Below are positions 47,289 to 55,777 of a stretch of 64,000 bases of DNA, piece after piece. The position numbers and the translations under genes were made by a program. The notes under the pieces were generated by a model that saw only the letters and a list, made by a program, of their open reading frames with translations, had not been told where the DNA came from and ran no database searches. Numbering within the stretch: position 1 is the first letter of the stretch; every line of letters starts with the position of its first letter. Source of the DNA: Chitinophagaceae bacterium (GTDB lineage Bacteria; Bacteroidota; Bacteroidia; Chitinophagales; Chitinophagaceae); the NCBI GenBank assembly GCA_016710935.1, contig JADJTY010000001.1, forward strand, positions 1 to 64,000, written 5' to 3'.

Positions 47289-49520
47289 CTACAAATTATC
47301 CTTCCAGAATTTTTCCATACTCCTCCGCATGTGCAAAGTTGTATTTTTTCCCTGGCTGATACCATGGTCACGCATGGGATAAGACAACATGGTAAATAAC
47401 TTGTTGTTTTTGATTAACTCATTTACAAGCATTTCAAAATTCTGGTAATGCACATTATCATCGCCGGTGCCATGAATGATCATGAGATTGCCCTGCAGTT
47501 TACCGGCATGTGTTAACGGCGAACCATCACGGTAACCGGCAACATTATCATTGGGTAAGCCCATGTAGCGTTCCTGGTAAATATTATCATACAGCGTTTG
47601 CTGCGAAACAAAAGCCACAGCAATGCTTGTTTTATAAACATCCGCATGGCGGAACATGCAATGCAAACTCATTTGTCCGCCACCGCTCCAGCCCCAGATA
47701 CCAATGCGTTTTTCATCCACAAACGAATAAGTTGCAATTATTTTTTTAGCTGCTTTTGCCTGGTCATCGGCAGCCAGTAAACCGATCTGGCGATAAATAC
47801 TTTTTCTAAAATCACGGCCGCGGGGTACACGGGTGCCACGGTTATCGATACTCACAACAATATAATCTAACTGGTTACTAAGGTATTGGTGCCAGAGATT
47901 ATCACCGGTTCCCCAGTTGTCCTGTACGGTAGAACCCGCAGGCTCTCCATACACATGAACCAAAAGCGGATATTTTTTTTGAGGGTCAAAATTGATGGGC
48001 TTTATCATCCAGGCATCCAATACCATATCGCCGATATCTACTTTAAAAAATTCTTTGTTACGCAAACCAAGCTCATTCATTTTTGCTTTTAATGCGGTAT
48101 TGTCTTCCAGTAATTTTATTTCCTGGTGTGTGTTAAGATTGATGAGCGATATGCGGCGTGGTGTTGTTGCATTTTCAAAACTGTGAATGGCAAATTTTGC
48201 ATCGGCAGCTATCTGGTAACTGTGTTGCCCGGCCATACCTGCCGGCGAAACCCTTTCTGCTTCTCCGCTTCCATCCAGCCTGCTGCGGTACAGATACCGC
48301 TGCGTAAAGTTTTCAGGAGAGGCAATATAATATACATATCCGCCGGCCGGATCGATGCAGTTGATGTTCACCACATCAAAATTTCCTTTCGTGATGAGTT
48401 TCATATCTTTTCCATCACGGGAAACTTTATATAAATGCATCCAACCATCTTTTTCGCTGGTCCAGGTAAATGATTTTGTATTATCAAGCCAAACAATATT
48501 ATCATGTATATCTAAAAATGCCTCGTCTTTATCGGTAAGCATATTTTTAAGCGACATGGTTTTAGTGTTGCCAACCCATACTGTGTTCGTATTCTGTAAA
48601 CGATTCAGCTGCTGTATCATCACTTCATCTGAGCCGGGTATATATTCCATCCGGGCTAAATAATTATTACGGGGATCGCCCGGTACTGCAAACCATTTTG
48701 TTTTACCGCCTGCCGCTGAAACAACACCTACTTTAACAGCAGAATTGGCTGTACCCACTTTGGGATAAGGTAAAGGAATGGGTTTTGAATAATTGGAATC
48801 AACATTGTTGATCATGTAAAAAGTGCCCACACCTTTTGTGTCCGATTGCCAGTATGCAATATTTTTTCCATCGGGGCTCCAGCGAAAGCCATCCAGGCAA
48901 TCCAGTTCTTCTTCATACACCCAATCGAATGTTCCGTTTATAATATTGGCGCCTCCGTCTTTCGTTAATGTAGTAATTATACCGGTTGTAATATCTTCAG
49001 CATAAATATTCAACTTGCTTACATACGCCACTTTTCCGCCATCGGGCGAAAATTTAGCGAACATAAGTGTAGCTTCTTCAAGCCCTTTTCCCAGTTGTGT
49101 CAGCTTGCCATTGGCAAGATTCAACACCCAATAATCGCCTCTTGAATTTTGGCGCCATACTTTACGGGTGTTGGTAAAAACCAACAGTTTGCTGTTATCA
49201 TCGCTCCATATATAGTTGGCAATGGATAAAGATTTTGTTGTACCCGCGGGAATCAATTGTTTGGCATTTACCAAAACCTTTCTTGCGCTGCTTTCTGCAT
49301 CATATACTACAATATCATTTCCTTTTGATTCTGCATTATTTTCTAATGTAGAATACCCTTTATTATCTTTCATCCACCTTACCGGTCCAAAACCTTTTGC
49401 ACGGTATACATTGTTGGAGTAAATATCTTCGAGGGTTAACTTTTTTGTTTGAGCAAAGCTGTTGCTGAAGCAAAAAATGGAGATGAAAAGAATCAGTTTG
49501 AAGGAAAGTGTACGATTCAT
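47289..49520 (-). CDS. S9 family prolyl dipeptidyl peptidase (DPP-IV-like), secreted
   Basis: 743 residues. A signal peptide (FKLILFISIFCFSNSFAQ) precedes the eight-bladed DPPIV propeller (WMKDNKGYSTLENNA, SPDGGKVAYVSKLNIY). DWVYEEELDCLDGFRWSPDG holds the Glu-Glu motif that binds the substrate N-terminus. The hydrolase domain has the serine in GIWGWSGGGQMSLHC (the usual form is GWSYGG), Asp in HGTGDDNVHYQN and His in MRDHGIS. It removes X-Pro dipeptides in the periplasm or outside the cell. The gene is intact and stands alone. Confidence 0.92.
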   Translation of the reverse strand: MNRTLSFKLILFISIFCFSNSFAQTKKLTLEDIYSNNVYRAKGFGPVRWMKDNKGYSTLENNAESKGNDIVVYDAESSARKVLVNAKQLIPAGTTKSLSIANYIWSDDNSKLLVFTNTRKVWRQNSRGDYWVLNLANGKLTQLGKGLEEATLMFAKFSPDGGKVAYVSKLNIYAEDITTGIITTLTKDGGANIINGTFDWVYEEELDCLDGFRWSPDGKNIAYWQSDTKGVGTFYMINNVDSNYSKPIPLPYPKVGTANSAVKVGVVSAAGGKTKWFAVPGDPRNNYLARMEYIPGSDEVMIQQLNRLQNTNTVWVGNTKTMSLKNMLTDKDEAFLDIHDNIVWLDNTKSFTWTSEKDGWMHLYKVSRDGKDMKLITKGNFDVVNINCIDPAGGYVYYIASPENFTQRYLYRSRLDGSGEAERVSPAGMAGQHSYQIAADAKFAIHSFENATTPRRISLINLNTHQEIKLLEDNTALKAKMNELGLRNKEFFKVDIGDMVLDAWMIKPINFDPQKKYPLLVHVYGEPAGSTVQDNWGTGDNLWHQYLSNQLDYIVVSIDNRGTRVPRGRDFRKSIYRQIGLLAADDQAKAAKKIIATYSFVDEKRIGIWGWSGGGQMSLHCMFRHADVYKTSIAVAFVSQQTLYDNIYQERYMGLPNDNVAGYRDGSPLTHAGKLQGNLMIIHGTGDDNVHYQNFEMLVNELIKNNKLFTMLSYPMRDHGISQGKNTTLHMRRSMEKFWKDNL

Positions 49521-49574
49521 ATTGTAGATTTTATTTATTAAAATTGTAACTATAACCCTGTTGGCGATGTTATT

Positions 49575-49745
49575 TGTTTAGTCCCGTTAGGGACGATATA
49601 TTGGTAGAAAGACAAACAACAATAAAAATAAATGCCGTAGGCATGACACAAAAAAGAAAAAACCTGCCGTGCCTACGGCACTTTTATTGTTGACTTCAAT
49701 TATGCTACCAATCTTTTGCCTCTAGGAGGCATTAAAAAATCAAAT
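49575..49745. repeat. Nested palindromic element of about 170 bp
   Basis: Outer arm AGTCCCGTTAGGGACGATAT then ATTGGTAG; inner arm CAACAATAAAAATAAATGCC then GTAGGCATGAC. The right half mirrors these: GCCGTGCCTACGGCAC, TTTTATTGTTG, CTACCAATC and GCCTCTAGGAGGCAT. Each arm has its own small hairpin, so the RNA could form a cruciform. It fills the gap between the peptidase and GH95 genes; I see no reading frame in it. Confidence 0.7.
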
Positions 49746-49767
49746 CCGCTAACAGGGTTAGATATAA

Positions 49768-52227
49768 TTATTTAATTAGGTAAACAGAGCCCTTCTCTGT
49801 TTTAAATTCAACGATGCCATCAGGTAGTTTTTTAAAGTTAATATTTTTTCCATTGCTACTGATCTTCATGCCAGGTTTTAATTCAATCCTGCAAACTTCC
49901 CCCGCCTTAGATAATATTTTCAGTTGTGTTATCATTTTATTTTTCCATTCAAAATCCAGTTCAAAACCACCTCTTGCAACCAATCCTTTAAATGCACCTT
50001 CACTCCATTCATCCGGCAAGGCAGGTAATAATTTTATAAACCCATCATGCGATTGCATCAGCATTTCGGTAACTGCAGCGGTTACACCCAAAGATCCGTC
50101 AACCTGTAATGACTTTCCGCATAGCGCAAAAAAAGAAGCGGTGCATTGCTCTTTCAAATACCCTTTGTAAATTTTATTTGCCCGGTTGCCGTCATTCAAC
50201 CTTGCCCACAAAGCCATTTTCCAGGCTCTTGAAAAACCGGTAGATGCATCTCCTCTTTCTTCCAATACTTTTTTATAAGACTCAGTCAAAGCCGGCGTTC
50301 TTTTTTCGTACAACACTTTGCCGGGGTACAACCCGTACATGTGTGAAAAGTGCCGGTGATTTTTTTCCAGCGATTTCCAGTCATCGGCCCATTCCTGTAA
50401 GGAACCATCTTTGCCAATTTGTGGTGGCACTAATTTTTCCCTGGCTAATTTAACCTGTTGAACTAAAGCATCATCCTTTCCTAAAACTTTTGCAGCTTCC
50501 AGGTAATAACCAAACAGATCGTACAGGATCTGCATATCAATGGATGATCCTGCACAGATGGTTGTACCTTCCCGGAAACCTGCGGTAACCTCATCAAAAT
50601 AAGGTTTGTTGCCGCCGCCATCCGGAAAATTTTCCGGCGAAGTGGAAGGGTTGGTGACCAACCATTTTCCATTGGGATGCGGTACTAAAAAATCTATAAA
50701 GAACTGAACAGAACCTTCTATCAACGGATAAGTTTCTTTTAGAAAAGCTTTATCCATGGTGTATTGATAATGCTCCCATATATGTGTGCATAGCCAGGCA
50801 CCACCTACAGTAAACGTTCCCCAGGTTGGGCCATCCATGGGCGCTGCAACCCGCCATATATCTGTATTCTGATGAAACACCCACCCCCGTGCGCCATAAT
50901 GCTCACGGGCAACCTGCGTGCCCTGGTCGGTTAATTCTTTGATCATTCTTATCAATGGTTCGGCACACTCCGAAAGGTTACCGCTTTCAACCGGCCAGTA
51001 ATTCATTTCGGTATTGATATTGGTGGTATATTTCGAATCCCAGGAAGGATTCATATTGTCGTTCCAGATGCCCTGCAGGTTTGCGGGCTCTGTACCAGGC
51101 CTGGATGAGCCGATCATGAGGTACCTGCCAAACTGGTAACTCAAAGCAGCCAAAGAAGGATCGGGTTCTGTTTGAATTTTTTTAACCCGCTCGGGTGTTG
51201 GTAAAAAAGAATTGGGCGTATTGGATAACTGCAGCGATACCCGGCCAAAATATTTTTTATGATCTGCAATGGCAGCAGTAAAAATGGTATTGTAATTTTT
51301 ATTTTCGATGGCTCTTAAATAATCGGTTACTCTTTGATGTTGATCAGCACTTACATCTTTGTAATTCACAAAATTGGTAGCAGCAGCAAAATAGATGGTC
51401 ACGGAATTAGCATTTTCTATAATGAGGTTCACATCATCTGTCTTCATGCTGCCACCTTCTGGCACTGCTTTTATTCTTGCTTCATATCTCATCTTTCCTT
51501 CTACACCCATATAGTCGGCCGATTTACCGGTGAGGATCAATCCGTCATTGCCGTATGGGTCCATCCTGAAATAATCAGTTGCATAATTGGAATGTACCTG
51601 GTTTCTTTCTCCACGCAGGTTTGCAGTAAATGAAATACTGCCCGGCTTATCAGCCGTAATGCGAACAACAATCACCTGATCTATTGCAGATGCAAATACC
51701 TCCCGCTGATAAGTAATTCCATCAGCAGTGTATGCCACACCTGAAACGCCGGTTTCCAGGTCAAGCCATCGTTTATAATCAGTAACGTTGTCCTGATTTT
51801 TATAAAACAAATGCAGGTTTGCCAGGCACTGGTATTTCATTTGTTCAACCGGGTAGCCCATTAAATGGCGGCCAAATAGATTATGAGCGGCTAAATACTT
51901 TTCTTCAAAAACCTTTTTTTGTATTTCGGGCAACACTTTATAACCGTCTTTTACAACGGTTGAGTATGGCCCGCCCGACCAGTAGGTTTCTTCATTTAAC
52001 TGAATGCGTTCTTCGCCGTTCTTTCCAAATACCATGGCGCCCAGGCGGCCGTTACCAACCGGCAATGCTTCATCCCATTTTTTTGCAGGGGCAGTAAACC
52101 ACAATAAAGTTGCCGGGTTAAAGCTTTGGGTATTGATTATGCCCGGTATATCTTTTTGTTGGGCAAAAAGCGTTGAATCAAAAAGAAAAAGAAGTACCCC
52201 CAAAAAGCATATATAAATCCTGCTCAT
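49768..52227 (-). CDS. Glycoside hydrolase family 95 (alpha-L-fucosidase/galactosidase type), secreted
   Basis: About 819 residues. The signal peptide IYICFLGVLLFLFDSTLFAQ follows the ATG at 52227. The N-terminal GH95 signature LWFTAPAKKWDEALPVGNGR followed by LGAMVFGKNGEERIQLNEETYW is clear, and the catalytic (alpha/alpha)6 barrel contains QGIWNDNMNPSWDSKYTTNI and NTEMNYWPVESGNLSECAEP. NPSTSPENFPDGGGNKPYFD and FSHMYGLYPG follow. It hydrolyses alpha-1,2-fucosyl or related galactosyl linkages of plant or host glycans. The upstream ATG at 52299 would bury the signal peptide. No SusCD pair is nearby. Confidence 0.92.
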   Translation of the reverse strand: MSRIYICFLGVLLFLFDSTLFAQQKDIPGIINTQSFNPATLLWFTAPAKKWDEALPVGNGRLGAMVFGKNGEERIQLNEETYWSGGPYSTVVKDGYKVLPEIQKKVFEEKYLAAHNLFGRHLMGYPVEQMKYQCLANLHLFYKNQDNVTDYKRWLDLETGVSGVAYTADGITYQREVFASAIDQVIVVRITADKPGSISFTANLRGERNQVHSNYATDYFRMDPYGNDGLILTGKSADYMGVEGKMRYEARIKAVPEGGSMKTDDVNLIIENANSVTIYFAAATNFVNYKDVSADQHQRVTDYLRAIENKNYNTIFTAAIADHKKYFGRVSLQLSNTPNSFLPTPERVKKIQTEPDPSLAALSYQFGRYLMIGSSRPGTEPANLQGIWNDNMNPSWDSKYTTNINTEMNYWPVESGNLSECAEPLIRMIKELTDQGTQVAREHYGARGWVFHQNTDIWRVAAPMDGPTWGTFTVGGAWLCTHIWEHYQYTMDKAFLKETYPLIEGSVQFFIDFLVPHPNGKWLVTNPSTSPENFPDGGGNKPYFDEVTAGFREGTTICAGSSIDMQILYDLFGYYLEAAKVLGKDDALVQQVKLAREKLVPPQIGKDGSLQEWADDWKSLEKNHRHFSHMYGLYPGKVLYEKRTPALTESYKKVLEERGDASTGFSRAWKMALWARLNDGNRANKIYKGYLKEQCTASFFALCGKSLQVDGSLGVTAAVTEMLMQSHDGFIKLLPALPDEWSEGAFKGLVARGGFELDFEWKNKMITQLKILSKAGEVCRIELKPGMKISSNGKNINFKKLPDGIVEFKTEKGSVYLIK

Positions 52228-52419
52228 TAAATGCTGTTTTAAATTATACAATAAAGAGGTCGGAAGCTGAAAAGAAAATGACAGTATTAAAAGTAACAAA
52301 AAATTTCCGGGTATTGAGGGGTTCTTTTATGAGGGCGCAAAACAGTATCCGGGAAATACTTGATTACTTTCACTGATAATGATCAGTATAAACTGTATAC
52401 GGAAGACACAGATAAAAAA

Positions 52420-52445
52420 GATCCCTGCAAATATTTGCAGGGATC
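52420..52445. terminator. Perfect palindromic hairpin downstream of the gene at 52474
   Basis: GATCCCTGCAAAT and its complement form a 26-base perfect palindrome at 52420-52445. An A-run on the left gives a T-run on the minus strand, so it fits as terminator of the minus-strand gene ending at 52474. Confidence 0.7.
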
Positions 52446-52473
52446 GGGTATGTGTATACAAAAAGCATGGTGC

Positions 52474-53298
52474 TTATTTGTATCCAATCCATTTTCTGTT
52501 GGCTATATCAAACAGCCAGTAAATGCCATTGCTGTATGAAAAATTAAAGGAAAATTCTACTGGGGCTGTCTCAGGCAGTTTCAGCGTCATTTGCAGGTAA
52601 CCTTCATTGTAGTTGTATAATTCAATTTGTTTGTCTGCTGTATTTAAAAAACCAAACTCTTCATTTTTAACATTGGTGGCAACCACATTGCTGTTATAAT
52701 TATCACCATTACTTTCATTTTCTTCGCCGGGCCCTTCTGATTTTTTACGGCCCCAATGTATCATTACCGACTCTTTAACTTCTGGCGATGCATTACTGAT
52801 GTTTTGATACAGCACTACCTGGTTGCCATCGCGAAAGACAACACTTTTAAGCCCGCTATAGTAAGCGCCTGCACTTTGTTCATTGGGCTGGTTCATACCC
52901 GTGAATTTATAATAATAAGTTGTGGGTATTCCGGCGTTATTCAGTTCGTAATTTATCCAGCCGATATCGTTGTATCCGTTGGCAATGATCCTGTTGATAG
53001 ATGGATTGAACCAGATACCACGGATATCTTCCATGGTAGTAAGACTGTCGTTTGATATTCTTTTTCCTGCAGGGGTAAACACAGCCATCGGAAAGCCTGT
53101 ATTGCCACAAAAGGCAGCATAATATTTTTTTGTTATCGGGTTCCAGCAAACACCGGCACCACGTGTACCGCAAAGTTCATCTTCAGCTGTTTTAGGCATC
53201 TGTAATTCCATAACCTGTTTTAATGTTCGGGTTTGCGCATACAGGCTGTTTGTTGAAATTAAAAAAAAGGCGGTAATAAAAACGATATACTTTTTCAT
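52474..53298 (-). CDS. Secreted protein of unknown function
   Basis: 274 residues with a signal peptide (MKKYIVFITAFFLISTNSLY, cleavage after AQ). The rest reads as beta-rich: GAGVCWNPITKKYYAAFCGN, VFTPAGKRISNDSLTTMEDI, FSFNFSYSNGIYWLFDIANR. Two cysteines (CGTRGAGVC) are 8 residues apart. The pattern suggests a small beta-propeller or sandwich. There is no catalytic motif I recognise. It is intact, stands alone, and is framed by terminators on both sides. Confidence 0.6.
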   Translation of the reverse strand: MKKYIVFITAFFLISTNSLYAQTRTLKQVMELQMPKTAEDELCGTRGAGVCWNPITKKYYAAFCGNTGFPMAVFTPAGKRISNDSLTTMEDIRGIWFNPSINRIIANGYNDIGWINYELNNAGIPTTYYYKFTGMNQPNEQSAGAYYSGLKSVVFRDGNQVVLYQNISNASPEVKESVMIHWGRKKSEGPGEENESNGDNYNSNVVATNVKNEEFGFLNTADKQIELYNYNEGYLQMTLKLPETAPVEFSFNFSYSNGIYWLFDIANRKWIGYK

Positions 53299-53365
53299 GA
53301 TCTTTTTTTACAAAGTTTGATAAAACATTTCACAATTACTATACCCGCTGCCGGATATTTATAGA

Positions 53366-53392
53366 AAGGCCGAAGCAGACCGCTTCGGCCTT
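53366..53392. terminator. Terminator hairpin after asnS
   Basis: AAGGCCGAAGC and GCTTCGGCCTT form an 11-base stem with a 5-base loop, followed by TTTACATTT on the plus strand; on the minus strand the flank is TTTCTATAAA. It lies between asnS and the secreted protein gene. Confidence 0.65.
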
Positions 53393-53410
53393 TTACATTT
53401 ATCCAAATCA

Positions 53411-53433
53411 TACTTCGACAGGCTAAGCATGAC
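53411..53433. repeat. TACTTCGACAGGCTAAGCATGACA dispersed motif
   Basis: This 3' flank of asnS resembles a short repeat common in Bacteroidetes intergenic DNA. A related form (CCTGAGCGTGGTCGAAGG) lies inside selU at 58652-58669. Only one copy of each is in the window. Confidence 0.4.
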
Positions 53434-53439
53434 ATTTCG

Positions 53440-54882
53440 TTAGAACTCCGCACTCTTCGGATACCTCGGAAAAGGTATCACATCCCTGATATTTCCCATA
53501 CCGGTTACAAACTGCACCAGCCGCTCAAAACCAAGCCCGAAGCCCGCATGCGGACAGGTTCCAAATTTCCTGGTTTCCAGGTACCACCACAATTCTTCGG
53601 CAGGAATATGCATTTCTTCCATGCGTTGGGTAAGCTTGTCCATGCGCTCTTCACTTTGACTGCCACCAACAATTTCGCCAATGCCCGGCGCTAAAATATC
53701 CATGGCGGCAACGGTTTTTCCATCATCATTCTGGCGCATGTAAAAACTTTTTATCTCTTTGGGATAATCAGTTAGTATCACCGGCTTCTTAAAATGCTTT
53801 TCAACCAGGTAACGTTCATGCTCACTTTGCAGATCTGTTCCCCATCCTTCAATTAAATATTGAAATTTCTTTTTCTTATTGTGATTGCTTTCTTTTAATA
53901 TTTCAATGGCTTCGGTGTAAGTCAGTCTTTCAAAATCATTATCAACCACAAAATTTAATTTCTCCAACAGGCCCATTTCACTTCTTTCAATTTGTGGTTT
54001 TTGTTTTTCTTCTTCTTCTAACCGTTGTGCTAAAAACTCCAGGTCTTCTTTATTATTATCCATGGCATATTTTATCACGTATTTGATAAATTCCTCCGCC
54101 AGGTTCATATTATCTTCCAGGTCGTTAAAGGCCACTTCGGGCTCAATCATCCAGAACTCCGCCAGGTGGCGGGTTGTGTTGCTGTTCTCGGCACGAAATG
54201 TAGGGCCGAAGGTATAGATATCGCTAAAAGCTGTTGCAGCCAACTCGCCTTCCAGTTGTCCGCTTACGGTAAGGTTGGTGCTGCGGCCAAAAAAATCTTC
54301 CTTAAAATTTATAGAACCGTCTTCATTTTTTGCAGCCGTTCCATCCAGCGGCAGTGCCGTTACTTTAAACATTTCACCGGCACCTTCCGCATCACTTGCG
54401 GTAATGATCGGTGTATGTAAATAAAGAAATCCTTTATCATTAAAAAACTTATGAATAGCAAATGCCAAAGCGTGGCGAACCCTAAATACAGAACCGAATG
54501 TATTTGTTCTGAAACGCATGTGTGCATTTTCCCGTAAAAATTCGAGGCTGTGCTTTTTGGGTTGCATGGGAAATGTTTCCGCATCACTGTCGCCCAGTAT
54601 TTCTATCGTAGCCGCTTTCAGTTCTACTTTTTGTCCCTTGCCTAAAGAGGGGATCACTTCGCCGGTTGCTTTTATACAGGCGCCGGTTGTAAGGCGTTTC
54701 AGCAAGGTTTCGTCAAACTGGCCCAGTGTGGCAACGATCTGTACGTTATTATTGGTACTCCCATCATTTAATGCAATGAACTGGTTGTTGCGGAAAGTGC
54801 GTACCCATCCCATTACCGTTGCTTCATAGTTGGCCTTATCGCTGGCCAGGAGTTCTTTAATTCTGATTCTTTTGTTGAACAT
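53440..54882 (-). CDS. asnS: Asparaginyl-tRNA synthetase
   Basis: 480 residues, class II synthetase that charges tRNA-Asn. The N-terminal OB fold (VMGWVRTFRNNQFIALNDGS) is followed by motif 1 (FRVRHALAFAIHKFFNDKGF), motif 2 (IYTFGPTFRAENSNTTRHLA) and motif 3 (GFGLGFERLVQFVTGMGNIR). FLYLHTPIITASDAEGAGEM is also typical. The C-terminus RDVIPFPRYPKSAEF is the standard ending. It is intact and has its own promoter-like box and terminator. Confidence 0.96.
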   Translation of the reverse strand: MFNKRIRIKELLASDKANYEATVMGWVRTFRNNQFIALNDGSTNNNVQIVATLGQFDETLLKRLTTGACIKATGEVIPSLGKGQKVELKAATIEILGDSDAETFPMQPKKHSLEFLRENAHMRFRTNTFGSVFRVRHALAFAIHKFFNDKGFLYLHTPIITASDAEGAGEMFKVTALPLDGTAAKNEDGSINFKEDFFGRSTNLTVSGQLEGELAATAFSDIYTFGPTFRAENSNTTRHLAEFWMIEPEVAFNDLEDNMNLAEEFIKYVIKYAMDNNKEDLEFLAQRLEEEEKQKPQIERSEMGLLEKLNFVVDNDFERLTYTEAIEILKESNHNKKKKFQYLIEGWGTDLQSEHERYLVEKHFKKPVILTDYPKEIKSFYMRQNDDGKTVAAMDILAPGIGEIVGGSQSEERMDKLTQRMEEMHIPAEELWWYLETRKFGTCPHAGFGLGFERLVQFVTGMGNIRDVIPFPRYPKSAEF

Positions 54883-54901
54883 ATTCCTGATTTAAGGACT
54901 G

Positions 54902-54909
54902 CAAATATA
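54902..54909 (-). promoter_or_regulatory. Putative -7 box for asnS
   Basis: On the minus strand TATATTTG, matching TAnnTTTG, about 20 bases before the ATG. The same octamer at the same distance precedes dnaN. Confidence 0.4.
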
Positions 54910-54961
54910 CTATAAGCTTGATAAGGAGGACATCCTATAACAATTTCGAAGAAAAAATGTA

Positions 54962-54969
54962 TAAATTTG
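54962..54969 (+). promoter_or_regulatory. Putative -7 box for the small gene at 54988
   Basis: TAAATTTG matches TAnnTTTG, 19 bases before the ATG. Confidence 0.35.
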
Positions 54970-54987
54970 TAGAAACACAATTAAATT

Positions 54988-55182
54988 ATGAAAGGGTTTT
55001 CTTTAATAGCAGATAAGGCAAATAAGGGAAAAATTCTTCAGATAGAGGTAAAGGAGTTGGTAAAGAACCCTCAAAAATTTGAGGATATGATTGATGTGCT
55101 TATTGCTGAAGAAAGAAAAGGGGAAAAAAGCATTCCCTGGGAAGAGGCAAAAAAACAACTTAAAAAGGCTGGGAAACTATAA
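54988..55182 (+). CDS. Small antitoxin-like protein
   Basis: 64 residues, charged. The C-terminal stretch GEKSIPWEEAKKQLKKAGKL resembles the toxin-binding tails of many small antitoxins (pattern x-IPWEEVKKEL). The N-terminal part is not a recognisable DNA-binding domain. It ends one base before the end of a RelE/ParE-like gene that runs in the opposite direction. If the two are a pair, the convergent arrangement is unusual. It could also be an orphan regulator. Confidence 0.5.
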   Translation: MKGFSLIADKANKGKILQIEVKELVKNPQKFEDMIDVLIAEERKGEKSIPWEEAKKQLKKAGKL

Positions 55183-55183
55183 T

Positions 55184-55441
55184 CTACCTGTAAATCTCTT
55201 TTCGGTGGCCAATTTTCAAAATATCAATAATTTTAATCTCGTCTTCTATACCATAAATAATACGATAATCTCCAACTCTTATCCGATATAGATCCTCATC
55301 AATTCCTTTTAATTTTTTTACGCCCAACGGCCTTGGTTCTTTAGCAAGAGCATCGATAGCCCTTTCCGTTTTCTTAACGGCTGCTTTTGGTAATTTGCCA
55401 AGTTCTTTTAAGGCTGATGGTTTGATGGTGATGTTGTACAT
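55184..55441 (-). CDS. RelE/ParE-family toxin
   Basis: 85 residues. MYNITIKPSALKELGKLPKA, GVKKLKGIDEDLYRIRVGDY and RIIYGIEDEIKIIDILKIGH are the strands and basic residues of the RelE fold. The Arg in YRIRVGDYRIIY and the C-terminal HRKEIYR fit catalytic RelE-type mRNA interferases. No antitoxin gene lies upstream on the same strand; the candidate partner converges from 54988-55182. Confidence 0.82.
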   Translation of the reverse strand: MYNITIKPSALKELGKLPKAAVKKTERAIDALAKEPRPLGVKKLKGIDEDLYRIRVGDYRIIYGIEDEIKIIDILKIGHRKEIYR

Positions 55442-55777
55442 GAAACTAGTTTATTCGCAAATTTAATAATCCAACAATTGTTTCCATCATCCACGGCATT
55501 TTAACAAATCACAATTAAAGCCCAACAGCATTACCAATTTTGAATGGAGTCCCGATGGCTATCGGGACCACCTCTGTCCAATCAAAGATTAACAGCTCAA
55601 CCCCAAAAAAATTCCTTTTTTTTAAAAAAACACCGTAATATTGCATCAGAATCAGGCTGAGGAGCGTCTTTCAACCAAATACTTTGTCAGCGGTTTACAT
55701 CCATCAAAATAAATTTCTCAATCACTATTTTTCAGACTTAAGAAGGGATTTTTGAAGAAAATCATTTTTCATTATTT
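55442..55777. other. Gene-free stretch upstream of rho
   Basis: 336 bases without a convincing gene. It contains a short hairpin GTCCCGAT-GGCT-ATCGGGAC at 55549-55568, of the kind seen as a dispersed repeat, and T/A homopolymers near 55615-55630. The last 60 bases should hold the rho promoter and leader; no -7 box of the TAnnTTTG type is clear. Confidence 0.5.
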
